In this document: positions 33,631 to 43,751 of the stretch, one piece after another
Layout: the number at the start of each line of letters is the position of its first letter
Position numbering within the stretch: the stretch's first letter is position 1
DNA from: Pirellulaceae bacterium
GTDB taxonomy: Bacteria; Planctomycetota; Planctomycetia; Pirellulales; Pirellulaceae
Direction: 5' to 3'
DNA length: 58,281 nucleotides
Assembly: GCA_028280445.1 (NCBI GenBank)
Contig: JANQLU010000034.1
Span: 1-58,281 of the forward strand
The notes under the pieces: generated by a model
What the model was told of the DNA's origin: nothing
Seen by the model: the letters and a program-made list of their open reading frames with translations, nothing else
The model's database searches: none
Program-made: the position numbers and the translations under genes

Positions 33631-35421
33631 CTACTGCTGGTTATTGCTCGACCCATTTTGATTGAGTTGACTTTTGCGGGCTTCGACAACCAGTTTCTCG
33701 AGTTCGCTACGTTCACTGGGCGGCATAAAGGTGTTGAGCGTAGCACTCAGTTTATCAAACATGCCATTGATTTTGTTGCGCTGGGATTCGTCGGCACTGA
33801 TCAACAAACTGCGTTGCTGATCAATTTTGAGCCGCATGGTTTGCGCATCATCAAGTTTGCTGAACACTTCGTAGAGTTCATTGGCCTCTTTGACTTGTCC
33901 CTTGTCCAACATTTTTTGAATACGAGTGATGATGACTTTTCGTTGTGCGAGAAGATCCGTAATTTGGTTGTGTAATCCGCGAACGATACCTTCGGCGTAC
34001 AGACGATCTTCGTCGTTTGGTAGTTCGATTGTGAGCTCATCGTACAAACCTGGAACGACAGGCAATTTCGCCAGGCCGCGGTAACCGCTTTTGATCATCA
34101 GCAAGCGAATTCCATCTTCCGATGGCGGAATTATGATTTTGCCAAAAAAGTCTGTTTTTCCAATCAACTCAGAATCCACATCCGACGTGTCGTCGGGCGA
34201 CCGCGAGAATATTTCGTAGTCGGACAGCGGGTCGGGCGCTTTGTTGACTCCTGGCAACTGGCGCGCAAATATCTGCAGCTTCGTCGGGCGATTCGGCGGA
34301 CGAATGACCAGCGCGAGTTTTTCGATTCGAGTTCCCGTCCGACCCGACAAGGGAACGCGATCACGAGATTGCGTTCGGCATTCCAGGGTCGAACCATTTT
34401 TTTCGCGAATGATCAGAAAAGTCCAGCCGATGGTCTGTGTTTTTTCAAAGGTCAAATCCCGCGTTAATCGCCGAACCACCGGTTGAAATACATCGTTGGA
34501 TCGTACCCAAACTGGCGAATCCGTATTGTCGACGGCGACCAGGTTTCCATTTTCATCACGTTCGACGGTTTTGGTGACGCCGATTGCCCGCACTCGCAAA
34601 CGCGCCCACCGTTCGGTCCGTTTGGTTTCCAGGTTTTGTTTGTCAAACGCTTTTTCGATCCGGGCCAGTGGCATGAATGCATTGGCCATGGCGTAGTAGG
34701 CCGTTTGTCCGACGCGTTGCGGATTGCCGCATTCGAGTTGGGTTTTGGCTCCCCATTTACGTGTTCGCAAGTCGTATTCACGAGCGCGACAGATAAATCG
34801 ACCTTGTTTGTATTCGATGGCGACGACGATCAGTTTGTCGATATTTTGACTTTCCAGTTCGTCAATCATGTCGCTGAACCAGCGGTTTATCGGTGTGATG
34901 ACCGAGGGGATCGGCGGAAGATTTTTGGGATCTTTGCCGTCGCGTTTTGCTTTGCGATCGGCGGCGCGCTGGGCCGCAGCTTGTTTTGATTTCATTTCAG
35001 CCGCACTGAGGTATTCCAGCGGCTTGATGTTATTGATGTATTTGTTGAAACGCCAATTCCAAACGTCAGGTGCCCGTTCGGCAGACACATTCCACGAACT
35101 GGGGTCCGTCACGAAGGATTGTTTATTAATTTCACGGATGACGTCAGGCAGGACTTGTTCGGTTTCAAATTGAAAATCAGAGACCACCCATGTTTTAACT
35201 TCGTAGGCCCAGTATTCCCAAGCTTGTTTACGCGGTGCCGGTTTTTTGGTGGCCGGTTTTTTGTTTTTTTGTTTTCCGTTTTTTTCAGCTGGCGTTTTTT
35301 CCTGGGCGGACAGCGGCAACGGCTGAAATGAATTGCCGACAAACAACACGGCGAGCAGGCAAACGGCCAGCACGAATGGCCTCGCTGTCGGTTTTCGATT
35401 GATGACGTTCGAAAGTTTCAT
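33631..35421 (-). CDS. Exported protein of unknown function
   Basis: 596 residues with a signal peptide (about 1-40, ending LPLSAQ) and a Lys/Pro-rich linker (KKPATKKPAPRKQ). The body has a beta-rich middle and helical C-terminus ending Asn/Gln-rich. There is no family I recognise. It is the last gene of the ExbB-ExbD-propeller cluster, 14 bases after the oligopeptide-binding-like gene, which suggests it works with that system outside the cytoplasm. Confidence 0.5.
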   Translation of the reverse strand: MKLSNVINRKPTARPFVLAVCLLAVLFVGNSFQPLPLSAQEKTPAEKNGKQKNKKPATKKPAPRKQAWEYWAYEVKTWVVSDFQFETEQVLPDVIREINKQSFVTDPSSWNVSAERAPDVWNWRFNKYINNIKPLEYLSAAEMKSKQAAAQRAADRKAKRDGKDPKNLPPIPSVITPINRWFSDMIDELESQNIDKLIVVAIEYKQGRFICRAREYDLRTRKWGAKTQLECGNPQRVGQTAYYAMANAFMPLARIEKAFDKQNLETKRTERWARLRVRAIGVTKTVERDENGNLVAVDNTDSPVWVRSNDVFQPVVRRLTRDLTFEKTQTIGWTFLIIREKNGSTLECRTQSRDRVPLSGRTGTRIEKLALVIRPPNRPTKLQIFARQLPGVNKAPDPLSDYEIFSRSPDDTSDVDSELIGKTDFFGKIIIPPSEDGIRLLMIKSGYRGLAKLPVVPGLYDELTIELPNDEDRLYAEGIVRGLHNQITDLLAQRKVIITRIQKMLDKGQVKEANELYEVFSKLDDAQTMRLKIDQQRSLLISADESQRNKINGMFDKLSATLNTFMPPSERSELEKLVVEARKSQLNQNGSSNNQQ

Positions 35422-35435
35422 GTTTCGTGGTGACG

Positions 35436-38069
35436 TTATTTCTTGTATTCAGGCGCGTCCAATTGCCAACGATCAACGTTTTGATAAAGGCTGCTGAGTT
35501 GGTTGCCTGTATTTTTCAGGTTTTTGCGATAAGCGTAATGTTCCACGATTTGCCAGAGTGGGATCACGGCCATTTCCGCATTGCAATGTTTGTGGATGGT
35601 TTTAAGTGACTGGTACGCTTCGCTCCATTTGCTGACGCGAGCGATTTGCTGCAATTCGAGATTGATCGAAGCACTGACCAGCGGCGCCAATCCGTGATCG
35701 CCAAGCACTTTGAAAATATCCAACAGCGGTTCTTGCATCGTGATTTCTGAGTACAGGAAATCGTAGTTGTCGTCTTTGGGAACCACTTGTCCCGGAGGCA
35801 ATCGACGCAGTTTTGTTTTGACGCCGATGATGGCCCAGTTTTGAGCGATGGCTTCACACGCCAGTTCGATCATGTCGTCGGCGGGATAGGCCAACGTGAT
35901 TTCTGGTTCTTTCAGTCCGGGAATTTTTTCCACGAATTTGTTGAGTTTTTCTTCCAGATCTTCTTCGCTGGAATCTGGAAATGTCTTGACCAATTCAGGA
36001 AAGAGTCGTGTGATCAACGCGTCCTTGTCCTCATTGCCGATCTCTTTAACAACGTCCTGAATTTTTTTGAGCAACGCTTGCTTGGGGTCTTCCCTGGTCA
36101 ACAAATCGAGGTCTGAACGAAAGATTTTTTCAGCAGCTTTGGTCATATCGTTGATCATTCGCTGTTGGGCAAACGCAATCATTGTGATGCCAAGGTAGAC
36201 ATTGTGGATGATCGGGGGGACTCCGAAATCATACGCGTAGGCCGTTTGATCAGCGTCATCCGTACCGACTGGGAAAGGTCCATTGATCAATTCGAAACCG
36301 GGCAAGTTGTCATTTCCGCCGGCGATCATCTCTTTCAAGACCAGGTCGCGGTTCAAACCGTACAGCAATCCGATCCGATAGTCCCGGCTTTTGACATAAT
36401 CGTTCTTCGGATTGGGAACCAACAGATGGACCGTCGGGAGATTGTAGGGACGAACCACAATGTTGGGGTCTTTTTTGAGCATGGTGGCGTCGGCTGGAAA
36501 GATACGATCGACCGCGTCAACCTCGCCACGCAGCAACGCCAAATCGGCTTCTGCTCGACTTTTAAAAATGCGTTCGACGATGCGAGGATGTTGGCGACCC
36601 GAAATTTTTGGGTAGCGCGGGTTGATATGGTAAATCGTTCGCTGATCGTTTTTTTCTTTGACAGCATAAAATCCGTTGGATTCTCGGACGCCGTTTTTAG
36701 GAGTCGCTTTGAGCGGAACCTGGAGCAGGCAGTCGGGACGGATATGCGGGAAATGCAATTTCACGACAACCGAGTTGCGATTGTCGATCCGAACACTTTT
36801 GATCACACGCGCCCACGGTAAGTGGGTTTGGCCGGATTCCAAATCACCCAGTTCGAGCAAACGGGATGAAAGTTCAAAAGCGCTGATCGGTGGTGAGCCG
36901 AGTTTTGGTGGATCGCTGGGCAGCTGATCGATTTGAAAACGGTAGGTCAGGCCAGCTTCGTCTTGTTTGATAATTTGACCGCTGGAGAAAACATATTTTC
37001 CGCCATCGTCACCCGGTTCGACAAACTGCACGAGGTTTTTATACAGCAACGGGCCAATTCGACGATCGCCCCAATGGTTAACGGATGACGGATCAAAACT
37101 TCCAGCCGGTTGCGTGGCGCCAACAAAGACGTAGGGAAATTTTTTGACGACTTTATTGAACAGAACTTTGGATTCGTCGATCTCAGGGATCGCGTAAATC
37201 ATCGTCCGCACTTTTCGATGGGCTTCGAATGCGTCATCCCCTTCGGCGGCTTGTTTCGCTTCGGCCAACACGCGTTGGCCAACCTTGATGATTTCGCCTT
37301 TCCATTTTTCGGTGAGGTCTTTCAAGCGGTCGGCATATTTGTTTTCAATGTGAACCAGGATTTTTCGAATCCCGGGCAAGTCACCCTTTTGCGCCTTTTG
37401 TTCCATGAGTTTATCAAAGCAATCTTTGATGGCCCCTTGGAGACCGCCGACATATCCGGGGTAGATGAAATTGCGATTTCGGGCATACAGCTCTTCGAAA
37501 ACGGTAATCGCCTCGTCATAAATCCCTTTGTCCAAGAGATTTTTGCCGTCCAGGAACAAGTAGTTTTCGAGTGCTTTTCGCAATTCGGAATTAGACCGGT
37601 TGCGGTCATAGAGAAATAAGTAGCCTTTGAACGCCGTGTCGTAGTCCCGCTGCGCCATCGCTTCACGAGCTTTTTCCAGAACCATTTCGTCAAAGGTCCG
37701 GATTTTGGCGATGCTCGGCCAGGGAACTTCGTATTTCGTCTCGGGGTCGTTGACGAAACTGAACACCAAGACTCCGCGCTGTCCAATTGGAAACGGTTTG
37801 CGGACGGGACGGCCATCACCATGTACGAGGTTGGGCAGAACATGGAGGATGGCAAATTTGTTTTGTTTGTTGAGATGGATTTCGAAAAACGGTTTGCTTT
37901 CAACCAGCGGCGTATCGTCTTCGGGAATTTTTCCATAGATCTTTCCCGACTGTTGCGCTGTCGCTGGTGAAACGAGTCCCCAACTGAGCGTGATCAGCAA
38001 CACGGTCCACAGTGCCAACAGAGTTGCCGTTGGAATTGTTTTCAGACGTTTCGATTGATGAATAGCCAC
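35436..38069 (-). CDS. Extracellular solute-binding-protein-like (SBP_bac_5) with TPR-like N-terminus
   Basis: 877 residues. A signal peptide (about 1-38) precedes a helical region with tetratricopeptide-like repeats (ALENYLFLDGKNLLDKGIYDE). The remaining ~550 residues resemble oligopeptide-binding proteins of family 5: LLRGEVDAVDRIFPADA, SRDYRIGLLYGLNRDLVLKEM and MIELACEAIAQNWAIIGVKTKL. No ABC permease accompanies it. In this cluster it may present a ligand to the propeller or ExbB-ExbD complex. Confidence 0.6.
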   Translation of the reverse strand: MAIHQSKRLKTIPTATLLALWTVLLITLSWGLVSPATAQQSGKIYGKIPEDDTPLVESKPFFEIHLNKQNKFAILHVLPNLVHGDGRPVRKPFPIGQRGVLVFSFVNDPETKYEVPWPSIAKIRTFDEMVLEKAREAMAQRDYDTAFKGYLFLYDRNRSNSELRKALENYLFLDGKNLLDKGIYDEAITVFEELYARNRNFIYPGYVGGLQGAIKDCFDKLMEQKAQKGDLPGIRKILVHIENKYADRLKDLTEKWKGEIIKVGQRVLAEAKQAAEGDDAFEAHRKVRTMIYAIPEIDESKVLFNKVVKKFPYVFVGATQPAGSFDPSSVNHWGDRRIGPLLYKNLVQFVEPGDDGGKYVFSSGQIIKQDEAGLTYRFQIDQLPSDPPKLGSPPISAFELSSRLLELGDLESGQTHLPWARVIKSVRIDNRNSVVVKLHFPHIRPDCLLQVPLKATPKNGVRESNGFYAVKEKNDQRTIYHINPRYPKISGRQHPRIVERIFKSRAEADLALLRGEVDAVDRIFPADATMLKKDPNIVVRPYNLPTVHLLVPNPKNDYVKSRDYRIGLLYGLNRDLVLKEMIAGGNDNLPGFELINGPFPVGTDDADQTAYAYDFGVPPIIHNVYLGITMIAFAQQRMINDMTKAAEKIFRSDLDLLTREDPKQALLKKIQDVVKEIGNEDKDALITRLFPELVKTFPDSSEEDLEEKLNKFVEKIPGLKEPEITLAYPADDMIELACEAIAQNWAIIGVKTKLRRLPPGQVVPKDDNYDFLYSEITMQEPLLDIFKVLGDHGLAPLVSASINLELQQIARVSKWSEAYQSLKTIHKHCNAEMAVIPLWQIVEHYAYRKNLKNTGNQLSSLYQNVDRWQLDAPEYKK

Positions 38070-38086
38070 AATGTTCGTTGCCTGGG

Positions 38087-41000
38087 TTATTTCAGTTTGC
38101 TTGTTGGAACCACGTGAATATGCCCGCCTCGGCCGGAGAGCAGCAGATCATTGCCCGCGATGACAGGAGTTCCGGCCAGCGGCTCGCCTGTTTTAACGGT
38201 TTTGGCAACGCTACCATCAGCGTTGACAATTACCAAGTCTCCGTTGGACATTGCTAAAAGGTGTTTGTCCTCGAATTTCACAGGTTGTCCGGTGACCATC
38301 CGCCCAGCCAATGGAAGCGTCCATTTGGGATTGCCGCCGGAGCTGCCCGAAGCAAATTGTGAAGCTTCGTAATAGACCAAGTTGTTGTTGGCCAGGATCA
38401 GGACAACACCCGAGCCGTAGTTCATCGGGCCGGCGACATAGTCGGCGGGCAGCGCGACGGTGGCGGCTTTTTCCAACGAGTTCCCAACGTTCAATGAAAC
38501 CAGCCGGTCATTTGTTCCATCGTTGTCCACAGCCACAACCTGGTTTCCGACTTTGACGATCGGAGATTTGATGGTGTCTTCATGATCGAGCTGATTGACT
38601 TTTTGAACGTCAGTCGATGCGGCTTTGAGCAGATAGAAAATACCTGCGTCTCCGTCGGCGATCACAAATTGCTGGTCATCGATTGCAACAGGTCGGCACC
38701 AGCGAATATCGTTGCCCGGTTGCACTTCCGGTTGAAACGGAGTCGCTTCCGCTTGTCCTGAGCCCGGGTCGATCAAGACAATTTGGCCTTTGCGCGACGA
38801 CATCACGATTTTGTCACCCAGTTTGATCGGCGGGCAGCTTGGTTTGTCGGACGGTGAAATGAGATTGATAATTTGAGAAACGGTAGGGCTGTTTTTGTCG
38901 TAATTCAACACACGTTTCTGATCGAGCGGACCGTAAAAGAACTGTTTACCGGGTCCCATGTTGATGTTCCCGCTAAAAATCAAATCCTGCAGAATTTTAC
39001 TTCCGCGATAACGTGGTTTGTTCGTCGAGCCTGTTTTGATCAATTCACTGGTGATGGCAAAAATGTCACCTTGGGACGATGTGACGAATCCGGCGTTACC
39101 ATCGCGGAAGACCGATCCGGCATTGGGCGCGGAAAAATCGGTCCGCCAAACTTCGCTGTGATCATTGGGATTGATGCACGCCAGTGAGGCGAGCGCCGAA
39201 TTGCCGCGTCGTCGCAGTGTCATAGCAAAATCGCCACTGCGAACGATCGGACCCAAGTATATGTCTTCGCCATTAGTGACCAGGTCGCGAGTAATTTTGC
39301 CTTGCGATTTAATCATTTTGAATCGAGTGAGTCCTTGGTTGCCGATCCAGATTTTTCCAGAGTAGGACATGATAAAGTGTCTCAAGCCATTCATTCGCAT
39401 TTTGGTTGCCAGCGAATCATCGACCGAAAAATTAAACGCGGCCGCCTGTGTGACAGGAGTTTTTTCCTCGGCTTTGTTGACTTCCATCAATTTCATATCG
39501 CCGGAGTCCGAGGCAACGACGACCCACCGGTCAATTCGGACCATCGGTGTGTTAACGACACCGAGGGTAAATCGTTGAATGAACTGCACCTCGGTCAACG
39601 TTTTGCCGTCATCGTCGATTCGATAGATGTGCAGATTTGAGTAGTTGCCACCGTTGACCAGCAGGAACAGATGTCCGGCAACAATATGTGGGGGAACGGT
39701 AATCGATCCTGGAATGTGGTCGGCGCCGACGAATGTGACAGCTTGGCAAGTCATATCGGCTGCCGAGAACACGTAGAGATTGGTATGTTGACCGGGCTGA
39801 AAAATATACGACGAATTGGCCGTACATGGTGTTGTCGTTTGTTGTGGGATTTTCGCGGCTGCCGCGACTGTGCCATCGGCGAGATTGATTTTGAGGAGTT
39901 GCCCGTCGAGGGTCGTGACGACCATTGCGCGATCCATCATCCGTGGTGCGTGAAAGGGGCTGCCGATTGCCAACCGCCAAAGCAGTTTTCCAGATTGGGA
40001 TTCGTAGCAAGCCATTTCGTTGGAGTCGCTGTTGGCAAGTACTACTTTTTCACGAGATTTGTCGGTCCAGTTTGGTTCGATTCGCGTGCGGTAGCCGACG
40101 TATTTGCGCCAGAGGATTTTCCCTGTTCCACAATCGAACATGTAAACGGAACCGTCGACCAGATACGCGATCACTTCTTCTTCGAGACCAACCGCAGTTT
40201 TACTTTCGACCGATTGGCTGCTGAGCAAAATGGTTTTTGAAATCGCGGTTGGCGGCGGAGTCGTGACGGGTTTCATGTCGGGCGTAAACGTTTTGACGTT
40301 GTTTTGCTCGGCAATGGCTGCTTGCTGAATCGCTTTTTGCAATTCAGCGCGCGGTTTGAGTTTGGGGTATTGCGACGTCAGCGTCTGATATTTATTGATC
40401 GCTTCGTTGGTTTGGCCATCGGAGGTCAATTGATTGATTTCTGCCAGAACTTTGACATAGGTGTTTTCCATTTCGAGATCGCGTCTGATCGCGCGACGGA
40501 GATCTTCGACCTCTTCGATGACTTTGGCGACCACTGGGCGATTGCGTTGCTTGGTTGGAATGTAAGAGGGTGTTTCCACCAATTCCATGACCTGGTTGAC
40601 CTTGCCCAGCAATTCTTCTTTTTTCTTGATGTCGTTTTCATTTTTTGCCACAGTGGCAAAACCGCGTGCGGTCTTGGGAAGGACATCGGCAAGTGTTTCG
40701 CGGATCTCGTTAAATTCCTCGAGTTCCTCGATTTCAGGAAGTTTATTTTTGGCTCGATTGTAGGTTTCCTGCCATTGTTTGGCGGTGAACGATTGAGCCA
40801 GCAGCGATCGGACGCGATAGACTTTGGCGGTGTCAACGCGGTCGTCGCCGGAGTGTTTTCGCATAAATTCGTCGAACGTTTCCATCGCGACGGCGTAGTC
40901 ACCGCGCACGTGGGCATCGTTGGCCAGATCCCAAAGTTCGTCTGCCGGTTTGGTTTTAAAGAACAGAACGAGCAGAAAACCAATGATGACGAGCACTCCG

Positions 41001-41662
41001 ATAATTGCCGGAGCGATAAACAACCATTTCGAAGTCCAAGGTTTTGCCGCCGTTTTTTTGCCTTTAAAACTGGGCATCGCCATTTCTTGCGAATCTGACA
41101 TCGCATCGCCGTTGGGATCGCCAAATGGATCGTCAAACGTATCCATCGGGGGCGCGGCCGGATCGATCATCGCTGTATCGAACGCTTCGACTTGATCGAC
41201 AGGAACCTGATGGACATCGGCGGCTTCGACGATTTCAGGTTCAGGATGTTGGGATAGGGGGTCCAAGTCGAGAACGGTAGCGTCGGCTCCGACGGGTTCA
41301 ACGGCAACCGGTGCGGGTTCGACAGGCTCGACATCGATTGGCTCGACATCAACCGGGACGACATCGATGTGTGCCCCGATCAATTCGCTGGTGTCTTGAG
41401 CATTTTCGGTGGGCTGATTGACAACGATTTCTTCGTGTTGTGTGACAGGGACTGGTTCCGGTTCGTTTTCTGGTTGGAATTTGGCCAGAATTTTTTTTGC
41501 TTGAGCTGAAGTCAGTTGGTTTTTTTCAACCAGATATTTGGCGATGGCTTTGGCCGATACATTTTTGTCTGGGTTGGCCACTTGTTTGCGAATTTTGCGG
41601 ACGACTTTGTCGTCCACCAACCCCAGATCTTCGATGTGCTGAATAAACTTTTCGGCGGACAT
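38087..41662 (-). CDS. Membrane-anchored PQQ-like beta-propeller protein
   Basis: 1191 residues from the ATG at 41662, four bases after the preceding stop; upstream in-frame codons overlap that gene. Residues 1-~62 form a helical domain (MSAEKFIQHIEDLGLVD). Next comes an acidic Pro/Val-rich linker with repeated VEP/VDVEP units. One membrane segment follows at about 210-232 (WLFIAPAIIGVLVIIGFLLV), then a helical/coiled-coil region to ~470. The last ~700 residues are a PQQ-like propeller (IVLIDPGSGQAE, LLWRLAIGSPF). Tethering it beside ExbB-ExbD suggests the propeller faces the periplasm. Confidence 0.7.
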   Translation of the reverse strand: MSAEKFIQHIEDLGLVDDKVVRKIRKQVANPDKNVSAKAIAKYLVEKNQLTSAQAKKILAKFQPENEPEPVPVTQHEEIVVNQPTENAQDTSELIGAHIDVVPVDVEPIDVEPVEPAPVAVEPVGADATVLDLDPLSQHPEPEIVEAADVHQVPVDQVEAFDTAMIDPAAPPMDTFDDPFGDPNGDAMSDSQEMAMPSFKGKKTAAKPWTSKWLFIAPAIIGVLVIIGFLLVLFFKTKPADELWDLANDAHVRGDYAVAMETFDEFMRKHSGDDRVDTAKVYRVRSLLAQSFTAKQWQETYNRAKNKLPEIEELEEFNEIRETLADVLPKTARGFATVAKNENDIKKKEELLGKVNQVMELVETPSYIPTKQRNRPVVAKVIEEVEDLRRAIRRDLEMENTYVKVLAEINQLTSDGQTNEAINKYQTLTSQYPKLKPRAELQKAIQQAAIAEQNNVKTFTPDMKPVTTPPPTAISKTILLSSQSVESKTAVGLEEEVIAYLVDGSVYMFDCGTGKILWRKYVGYRTRIEPNWTDKSREKVVLANSDSNEMACYESQSGKLLWRLAIGSPFHAPRMMDRAMVVTTLDGQLLKINLADGTVAAAAKIPQQTTTPCTANSSYIFQPGQHTNLYVFSAADMTCQAVTFVGADHIPGSITVPPHIVAGHLFLLVNGGNYSNLHIYRIDDDGKTLTEVQFIQRFTLGVVNTPMVRIDRWVVVASDSGDMKLMEVNKAEEKTPVTQAAAFNFSVDDSLATKMRMNGLRHFIMSYSGKIWIGNQGLTRFKMIKSQGKITRDLVTNGEDIYLGPIVRSGDFAMTLRRRGNSALASLACINPNDHSEVWRTDFSAPNAGSVFRDGNAGFVTSSQGDIFAITSELIKTGSTNKPRYRGSKILQDLIFSGNINMGPGKQFFYGPLDQKRVLNYDKNSPTVSQIINLISPSDKPSCPPIKLGDKIVMSSRKGQIVLIDPGSGQAEATPFQPEVQPGNDIRWCRPVAIDDQQFVIADGDAGIFYLLKAASTDVQKVNQLDHEDTIKSPIVKVGNQVVAVDNDGTNDRLVSLNVGNSLEKAATVALPADYVAGPMNYGSGVVLILANNNLVYYEASQFASGSSGGNPKWTLPLAGRMVTGQPVKFEDKHLLAMSNGDLVIVNADGSVAKTVKTGEPLAGTPVIAGNDLLLSGRGGHIHVVPTSKLK

Positions 41663-41666
41663 TAAA

Positions 41667-42500
41667 TCAATAATCCTTATCCGTGGTTTGCATTTCGATT
41701 GAGTCAATTCCAAAAATCCGTGCTGCGGAGTAGCAAGCGATCATTTTTTTCAAGACGGATTCTTCATGTGCGATGATAACAAGTCGTTCTGGCTGATAAT
41801 CGTCAACAGCCTGTCGAACGACGCGTTGCATTTCCAGATCACTACCAGCTTCGCGTTCTTCTTCGCCGCGAACGGTAATGTGATACGTGTTAAATTGGTC
41901 GATAATAATTTCGACATAATCGTCTTCGTCTTCGGGTTGTTCCTCGACGACGGTTGACGGTTGATCGGTCGATGGTTTGGGTTGTTCGATACTACGAATG
42001 ACCGTAAAGGACGCGGTGACCATGAAAAAGATGAGCAGGAGAAATGTCACATCGACCATCGGGGTCATGTCCATTTCTTCGTTTCCGGGGTCAGTGTTCA
42101 TTTTCATCTCGACCGGCGGATCTTCGTCTTCTTCCTCTTCTTCGAACCCTTTCCAGGTCATTGATTTTTTGTCTTCGAGGGCGCCGACGGGTGGTGGGAC
42201 AGGCAGGCTGGATGGAGCGGATGCTGACGTTTCCGGTTGATCAGACGTGTCATTTTTTTTGATGTTGCCGATGGGTGCAACGAGATCAAAACCATCCTGT
42301 GGATCATCATCGGGATTTTTTTCAGAATCCGGGTGAGTATTCATTTTTTGTTGATCCTTGGTGGTATGTTTGTCGGGCGACGGAAGGTCAGGAACTGAAA
42401 CAAAGTTTCCGCAATCGGCACAGCGGATTCGACGGCCTTGAATTTTCTGGGTGGCACGTCTCACCGATTTGCAGTACGGACATTTAAAATTGATTGCCAA
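41667..42500 (-). CDS. ExbD/TolR-family protein with N-terminal zinc ribbon
   Basis: 277 residues. An N-terminal zinc ribbon (C7, C10, C27, C30) is followed by a ~100-residue acidic/Pro-rich linker. The ExbD core is MDMTPMVDVTFLLLIFFMVT, in which D150 is the usual proton-conducting aspartate. The C-terminal domain is periplasmic. A zinc ribbon on the cytoplasmic side of an ExbD is unusual. It probably couples the proton motive force from ExbB to the neighbouring envelope proteins. Confidence 0.75.
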   Translation of the reverse strand: MAINFKCPYCKSVRRATQKIQGRRIRCADCGNFVSVPDLPSPDKHTTKDQQKMNTHPDSEKNPDDDPQDGFDLVAPIGNIKKNDTSDQPETSASAPSSLPVPPPVGALEDKKSMTWKGFEEEEEDEDPPVEMKMNTDPGNEEMDMTPMVDVTFLLLIFFMVTASFTVIRSIEQPKPSTDQPSTVVEEQPEDEDDYVEIIIDQFNTYHITVRGEEEREAGSDLEMQRVVRQAVDDYQPERLVIIAHEESVLKKMIACYSAARIFGIDSIEMQTTDKDY

Positions 42501-42527
42501 CTTGATTTCTCGACAGTGTTGTGGCTG

Positions 42528-43007
42528 CTATCTCCTTTGTTTTTTGTTTTCCACACCGACGAGCAGTTTCCTGTCGCCGGCATTTTTTGCGGCGGCGCGC
42601 TTGAGCCTTTCTATTTGGCCGTTTTTGGAGTCTCCGTGCGCTTTGATCATCACGTATTGTAATTCCGGTTTATCGATCAACGTTTTTTCGACAAACGCGG
42701 CGACTTGCTCCATGATTTCCTCTTCGGTCCCGGTGACTTCGTCGTTTCCGGTATCACCAATGAAGACTTTTGCATCTTTGTCGGTGTCGTTGACTTTGTC
42801 GACGTAAATCATGACGCATTGTTTTTCGGGTATTTTTTCGGCAACTTCGGAGATGGGCAATTCGACGGCACGTTTGGGATCCATGGTCGAAACCACGACA
42901 AAAAATGCGAGCAGTAGAAACGTGATGTCGATCATCGGCGTGATGTCCATTTCAGCGTCTTCGTGTCGGCGCTTTCTGGGTTCGATTTTTTCGGTCGCGG
43001 TGCTCAT
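42528..43007 (-). CDS. exbD: ExbD/TolR-family biopolymer transporter
   Basis: 159 residues with one membrane segment near the N-terminus: MDITPMIDITFLLLAFFVVVS, with the conserved aspartate in PMIDIT. A short basic cytoplasmic lead (EPRKRRH) precedes it. It is the ordinary member of the pair, 27 bases upstream of the zinc-ribbon ExbD on the same strand. Two different ExbD subunits are typical where they act as a heterodimer. Confidence 0.85.
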   Translation of the reverse strand: MSTATEKIEPRKRRHEDAEMDITPMIDITFLLLAFFVVVSTMDPKRAVELPISEVAEKIPEKQCVMIYVDKVNDTDKDAKVFIGDTGNDEVTGTEEEIMEQVAAFVEKTLIDKPELQYVMIKAHGDSKNGQIERLKRAAAKNAGDRKLLVGVENKKQRR

Positions 43008-43109
43008 AAATAATTATAGATAACGATCAATATGTCGCGAAAAAGAGTTTAACGCGTTTTGCCCGAAGTGCAAAAAATATGACGATTTACGTTATTAACT
43101 TAACGTGTG

Positions 43110-43751
43110 TTACTTAGGGTGCCGAATATTCGCTTCTCGGAAGATTTCCAAGAATTGATTGAGGCCATAAGTCACGAGGTCCTCCATTTTCCGGATTCTC
43201 ACATTGATACTGGCAACGCTGAGAACCAGAGGAATCGCGATGGCCAGACCACATGCCGTTGTAATCAGAGCAAACTGGATGTCTTGGGCAAGTCTTGGAA
43301 CTTCGACCGCTTGATTCGGGTCAGCCAGTTTTGAAAACGCTGCCATCATCCCCATGACCGTTCCGAGCAGACCGATCATCGGAGCCGCTTTGATCACGGT
43401 GTGTACCCAGCTCAAGCGAAATTCGAGGTCCGCGAGGACATCGCGTTGAAAGCGGTCGGCGACCAGTTGTTTGACTTTTGCAAACCCAAGTTTTCTGTTT
43501 TCGATCGCCAGTTGCGAAAGTTGGCACATCGCACGTTGGTCACCTTCGCAGACTTGTGAGGCGGTTGAGTAATCACCTTTGCTGAGCGGTTCCTCGAGGG
43601 CCTCCAAAAAGACACCTTGTTCACCTTCATTTCGGAATCGTTTTTGTGCAACGCGGTTCCAGACCATGACCACGCAGTACAGGCCCCAAAGTGCAATTCC
43701 AGCCAAAATGACATAGACGACGTTGCCTAAAATCGAAAAGACAGTTTCCAT
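43110..43751 (-). CDS. exbB: MotA/TolQ/ExbB proton channel
   Basis: 213 residues with three membrane segments: residues ~10-30, and the family pair around AAPMIGLLGTVMGMMAAFSKL and LAIAIPLVLSVASI. It forms the proton channel with ExbD, supplying energy from the cytoplasmic membrane. It is the first gene of a six-gene minus-strand cluster. A 102-base gap to exbD contains no hairpin that I can see. Confidence 0.87.
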   Translation of the reverse strand: METVFSILGNVVYVILAGIALWGLYCVVMVWNRVAQKRFRNEGEQGVFLEALEEPLSKGDYSTASQVCEGDQRAMCQLSQLAIENRKLGFAKVKQLVADRFQRDVLADLEFRLSWVHTVIKAAPMIGLLGTVMGMMAAFSKLADPNQAVEVPRLAQDIQFALITTACGLAIAIPLVLSVASINVRIRKMEDLVTYGLNQFLEIFREANIRHPK

